Shown here one piece after another: positions 6,463 through 7,831 of a stretch of 7,831 nucleotides of DNA. Source of the DNA: a bacterium (GTDB lineage: Bacteria; Margulisbacteria; Marinamargulisbacteria; SXXA01); the NCBI GenBank assembly GCA_947502965.1, contig CANNCG010000043.1:1-7831 (forward strand), given 5' to 3'. Made by a program: the position numbers and the translations under genes. The first letter of the stretch is position 1. Each line of letters starts with the position of its first letter. Under the pieces are notes generated by a model. The model ran no database searches. It saw only the letters and a list, made by a program, of their open reading frames with translations, and was not told where the DNA came from.

Positions 6463-6478
6463 GGGCTCTCTTTATTGA
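6447..6478 (+). promoter_or_regulatory. Strong ribosome site leading into a five-codon frame (MGSLY-stop)
   Basis: AAGGAG (6447-6452) is a perfect Shine-Dalgarno core 8 nt before ATG (6461). The frame reads MGSLY and then TGA (6476-6478). It is in phase with the methyltransferase start region at 6536, with no other stop between. The simplest reading is that this is the original start of the methyltransferase, cut by a nonsense change (for example TGG to TGA). A minute leader peptide is the alternative. Confidence 0.5.
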
Positions 6479-7141
6479 CAAGCTAGGCAATCGGAGACAA
6501 CCCCACAAGATTCTCAAAGAAAGGATACGCCACCCATGCGAAACCATATACAATTTCAGACCCCTGTCTTGGACTATGGCTCAAACGATGGCCATGTCGC
6601 TTCTCGTATTTTCAAAAACTGCGCCGACACAGAGATCTACATCGCAGATATCCAAAACAACATCAGCCCCACGTTGAAGAACAGGCCATGGCCATTTCTG
6701 ACCATCAACAAAGAAACATCCCGCATCGAAAGTCCCCAGAATTTTTTGGAAGCGCCACATGCATCCACGTCCTAGAGCATGTGCCAAATCCTGACAATGT
6801 GATTCAGGAAATCTATCGGGTACTCCAAGCTGGCGGCACCTTTTATCTGGAAACCCCCAACCCACGATCGCTATACATGCCCAGAATGAGCCGAAAATCA
6901 ACCTGGAATTTCTATGACGACCCCACCCATATACGCCCCTACTCCGCCAGCGCATTGGCACGCCTCTGCGAGGCAAATGGATTTGTCATCAAAAAAGCCG
7001 GCATCTATCGCCGTTGGCGCTACGCCCTTGCCACTAGCGCCACTCATCAGCATGTTCATGCGGGACTGGCGTCCTTTTCATTATGCCATGATCCATGCGA
7101 TGGGCTGGAGCAGCTACTGTCTTTGCGAAAAACCAATCTAA
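6461..7141 (+). pseudogene. Class I SAM-dependent methyltransferase, broken by a nonsense codon and two frameshifts
   Basis: Three pieces in two frames rebuild one methyltransferase of about 200-226 residues. The first (6536 to about 6742) contains the SAM-binding motif I, VLDYGSNDGHVA. The second, one frame back (about 6743-7029), contains CIHVLEHVPNPDNVIQEIYR, LQAGGTFYLETPNP and DDPTHIRPYSASALARLCEANGF, typical of the Methyltransf_11/23 type. The third (about 7031-7141, original frame) reads PLAPLISMFMRDWRPFHYAM and ends CEKPI with TAA. The first break lies at a T6 run (6742-6747), where a seventh T would restore the frame. The second behaves as one extra base near 7021-7035. Upstream, TGA at 6476 interrupts the best ribosome-site start. 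The ATG at 6536 has AAGGA 10 nt upstream and may be an alternative start. The substrate is unknown. Decay is likeliest; homopolymer sequencing error is possible for the first break. Confidence 0.8.
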
Positions 7142-7144
7142 AAA

Positions 7145-7265
7145 GGCGCTGTCTCAAAATGTGACATGCGGCGTCAGTACTCACTAGAAAAATCCTCATT
7201 TAAGCTCAGTAACCGCCGATTTTTCTAGCTCGAGATCCTTGCCTGACACATTTTGCGACAGCGCC
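7145..7265. mobile_element. MITE-like element, copy 2 (121 bp, non-coding)
   Basis: The left end GGCGCTGTCTCAAAATGTG and the inverse of the right end, GGCGCTGTCGCAAAATGTG, differ at one position over 19 bases and remain similar to about base 25. It is flanked by AAAAA on both sides (7140-7144 and 7266-7270), consistent with the 5-bp duplication of copy 1. An inner inverted pair CTAGAAAAATC/GATTTTTCTAG (11 bp) means the element can fold extensively. It is in the same plus-strand orientation as copy 1. It lies directly behind the TAA of the methyltransferase gene and ahead of the hairpin at 7268-7301, so it split that gene from its terminator. Better-preserved ends suggest it is younger than copy 1. 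Confidence 0.87.
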
Positions 7266-7267
7266 AA

Positions 7268-7301
7268 AAACAAAAGACAGGCGAATGCCTGTCTTTTGTT
7301 T
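7268..7301 (+). terminator. Long perfect hairpin, probable terminator of the methyltransferase gene
   Basis: Arms 7268-7282 and 7287-7301 are perfectly complementary over 15 bp around a GAAT loop. The arm starts with an A-rich stretch and ends CUUUUGUUU, so the 3' arm supplies the U-rich part; no extra T run follows. It can act in both directions. Before insertion of the MITE-like copy 2 it would have stood a few bases behind the methyltransferase stop codon. Confidence 0.7.
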
Positions 7302-7318
7302 CCCCTAATACCCCTCAT

Positions 7319-7345
7319 GGCGCTGTCGCGAAACGAAAGAATTAG
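7319..7345 (+). repeat. Terminal inverted repeat of the IS (left end)
   Basis: GGCGCTGTCGC matches the four MITE-like ends (GGCGCTATC or GGCGCTGTC plus flank). Similarity fades after that, with a further short agreement at AGGCA when a few bases are skipped. No inverse partner GACAGCGCC is found between 7330 and 7831, so this is not a third complete MITE copy of the same size. Confidence 0.65.
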
Positions 7346-7533
7346 GCACAAAAATCAAGAAAGGGAATTTGGGACTATTTTTTAGGCCTAAAACGTCATT
7401 TTTCTGTTTTGAACATCCTATCGTGTAACGGGATGTTGTAGATCCCCTCGTGGGTGCTAGGTATAGTTGGATGCAGCGGTGGTAGTCGGTTTTTTTTTTG
7501 CAAAATAAAAATCACTAAAAAGACAAGTTCGGC

Positions 7534-7831
7534 ATGTTTTTCAAGCTCAAACTTTGGCAAAATAGAGAGATGAAATTAGCAAGGAGTGAACAAATAGCTT
7601 TTTACGATTATGACCTTACAGAACCAGTAAAAGGGAAGCACGAATTTTCTAAAATCGAAGAGGTGGTAGGCTTTTCTGGGTTGGTGTATCGGTTTAAGGA
7701 TTTGGCGAATAGCGTGGGTAGACAAGGCTATGGGGTGGAAGTTGGCATCAAGGCCCTGTATCTGCAATTTCACTATGATTTGTAAGATAGAGAATTGGAA
7801 GAACGTCTTCGATTTGAACTTGCTTTCAAAT
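7534..7831 (+). pseudogene. Transposase N-terminal region (DUF772/InsH-type), with in-frame stop, partial
   Basis: The frame from 7534 (or an internal ATG at 7570) reads EQIAFYDYDLTE, KGKHEFSKIEEVVGFSGLVY and GYGVEVGIKALYLQFHYDL. This is the conserved N-terminal (DUF772-type) domain of IS5/IS1182-like DDE transposases. A TAA at 7783-7785 stops it after 83 residues, but the same frame continues past the stop as DRELEERLRFELAFK to the window end, which is how the domain normally goes on (FHYDL-S-DRE). The stop thus looks like a nonsense change of one codon (TCA to TAA would suffice), not a real end. The catalytic DDE residues would lie beyond the window. This copy is probably inactive unless the stop is read through; intact relatives elsewhere could mobilise it and the MITE-like elements. 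Confidence 0.8.

Larger units (their letters stand above)
7319..7831 (+). mobile_element. Left part of an insertion sequence (IS5-like), cut by the window edge
   Basis: The left terminus is GGCGCTGTCGCGAAACG (7319-7335), whose first 11 bases equal the inverted right end of the MITE-like copy 2. A leader of about 215-250 bp precedes a transposase frame (7534 onward). The leader holds a 14-bp palindrome TTTTAGGCCTAAAA (7380-7393), an AACATCC/GGATGTT stem at about 7411-7436 and a T10 run (7490-7499). I see no other gene in it. The right end and the target duplication are outside the window, so the full length and exact family cannot be fixed here. Confidence 0.65.

Noticed and set aside
6476..6478. 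TGA read as tryptophan (alternative genetic code)
   Set aside because: truB and nrnA end in TGA, and the six operon genes are full length in the standard code with Trp encoded by TGG. One TGA in an already frameshifted gene is better explained by decay.
6742..6748. Programmed -1 frameshift in the methyltransferase
   Set aside because: The heptamer fits formally, but a second, opposite shift and an upstream nonsense codon make loss of a T from a homopolymer, or a sequencing error, more likely.
7319..7831. Third copy of the 120-bp MITE
   Set aside because: Only the terminal bases match. None of the internal conserved blocks (GGCGTCAGTAC, ATCCTTGCCTGAC) occurs to the right of 7319, and a transposase frame follows instead.
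1..7831. CRISPR array, tRNA or rRNA genes
   Set aside because: No regularly spaced direct repeats were seen, and no cloverleaf-type or rRNA-like segments were recognised on either strand by eye.

Overview
The first three quarters of this window (about 138-5738) hold a compact bacterial translation/transcription operon read on the minus strand: nusA, infB, rbfA, a DHH/DHHA1 phosphoesterase (nrnA-type), truB and a small unknown gene. The joins are very tight: 1 nt, 0 nt, a 17-nt overlap, a 4-nt overlap and a 4-nt overlap. Three of the six genes start with a non-ATG codon (infB TTG, rbfA GTG, truB TTG). A DHH gene between rbfA and truB is, from general knowledge, an order found in deltaproteobacteria-like, Elusimicrobia-like and several other phyla. 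It points to a bacterium outside the Enterobacteria, but I cannot name the lineage. rimP, ylxR and rpsO, frequent neighbours of this cluster, are not in the window. The operon has its own apparent promoter just upstream of nusA, after a terminator-like hairpin.

Upstream of nusA the character changes. Between 5900 and 7831 there is one short conserved-looking unknown gene (minus), a damaged SAM-dependent methyltransferase gene (plus), two related 121-123 bp terminal-inverted-repeat elements that look like MITEs, a strong hairpin terminator, and the left part of an insertion sequence. The transposase reading frame of that IS is broken by an in-frame TAA and runs off the window edge. The two MITE-like copies are flanked by 5-bp A/T target duplications. 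Each sits directly behind the stop codon of a gene, between that gene and a terminator. Their ends match the end of the adjacent IS over the first 11 bases, so an element of that IS type is the likely source of the mobilising transposase.

At the extreme left edge (1-94, minus strand) a TTGACA/17/AATGAT promoter reads out of the window into either a new gene start or a structured leader.

The observation I find most interesting is at the nusA/infB junction. The last 47 residues of NusA align without gaps to the first 47 residues of IF2 (14 identities), so NusA appears to carry an IF2_N-like domain on its C terminus directly beside the gene whose product normally owns it. I see no defence system, CRISPR array, tRNA or rRNA. 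As a whole the window looks like a housekeeping operon next to a decaying, IS-rich stretch, as in a genome under relaxed selection.
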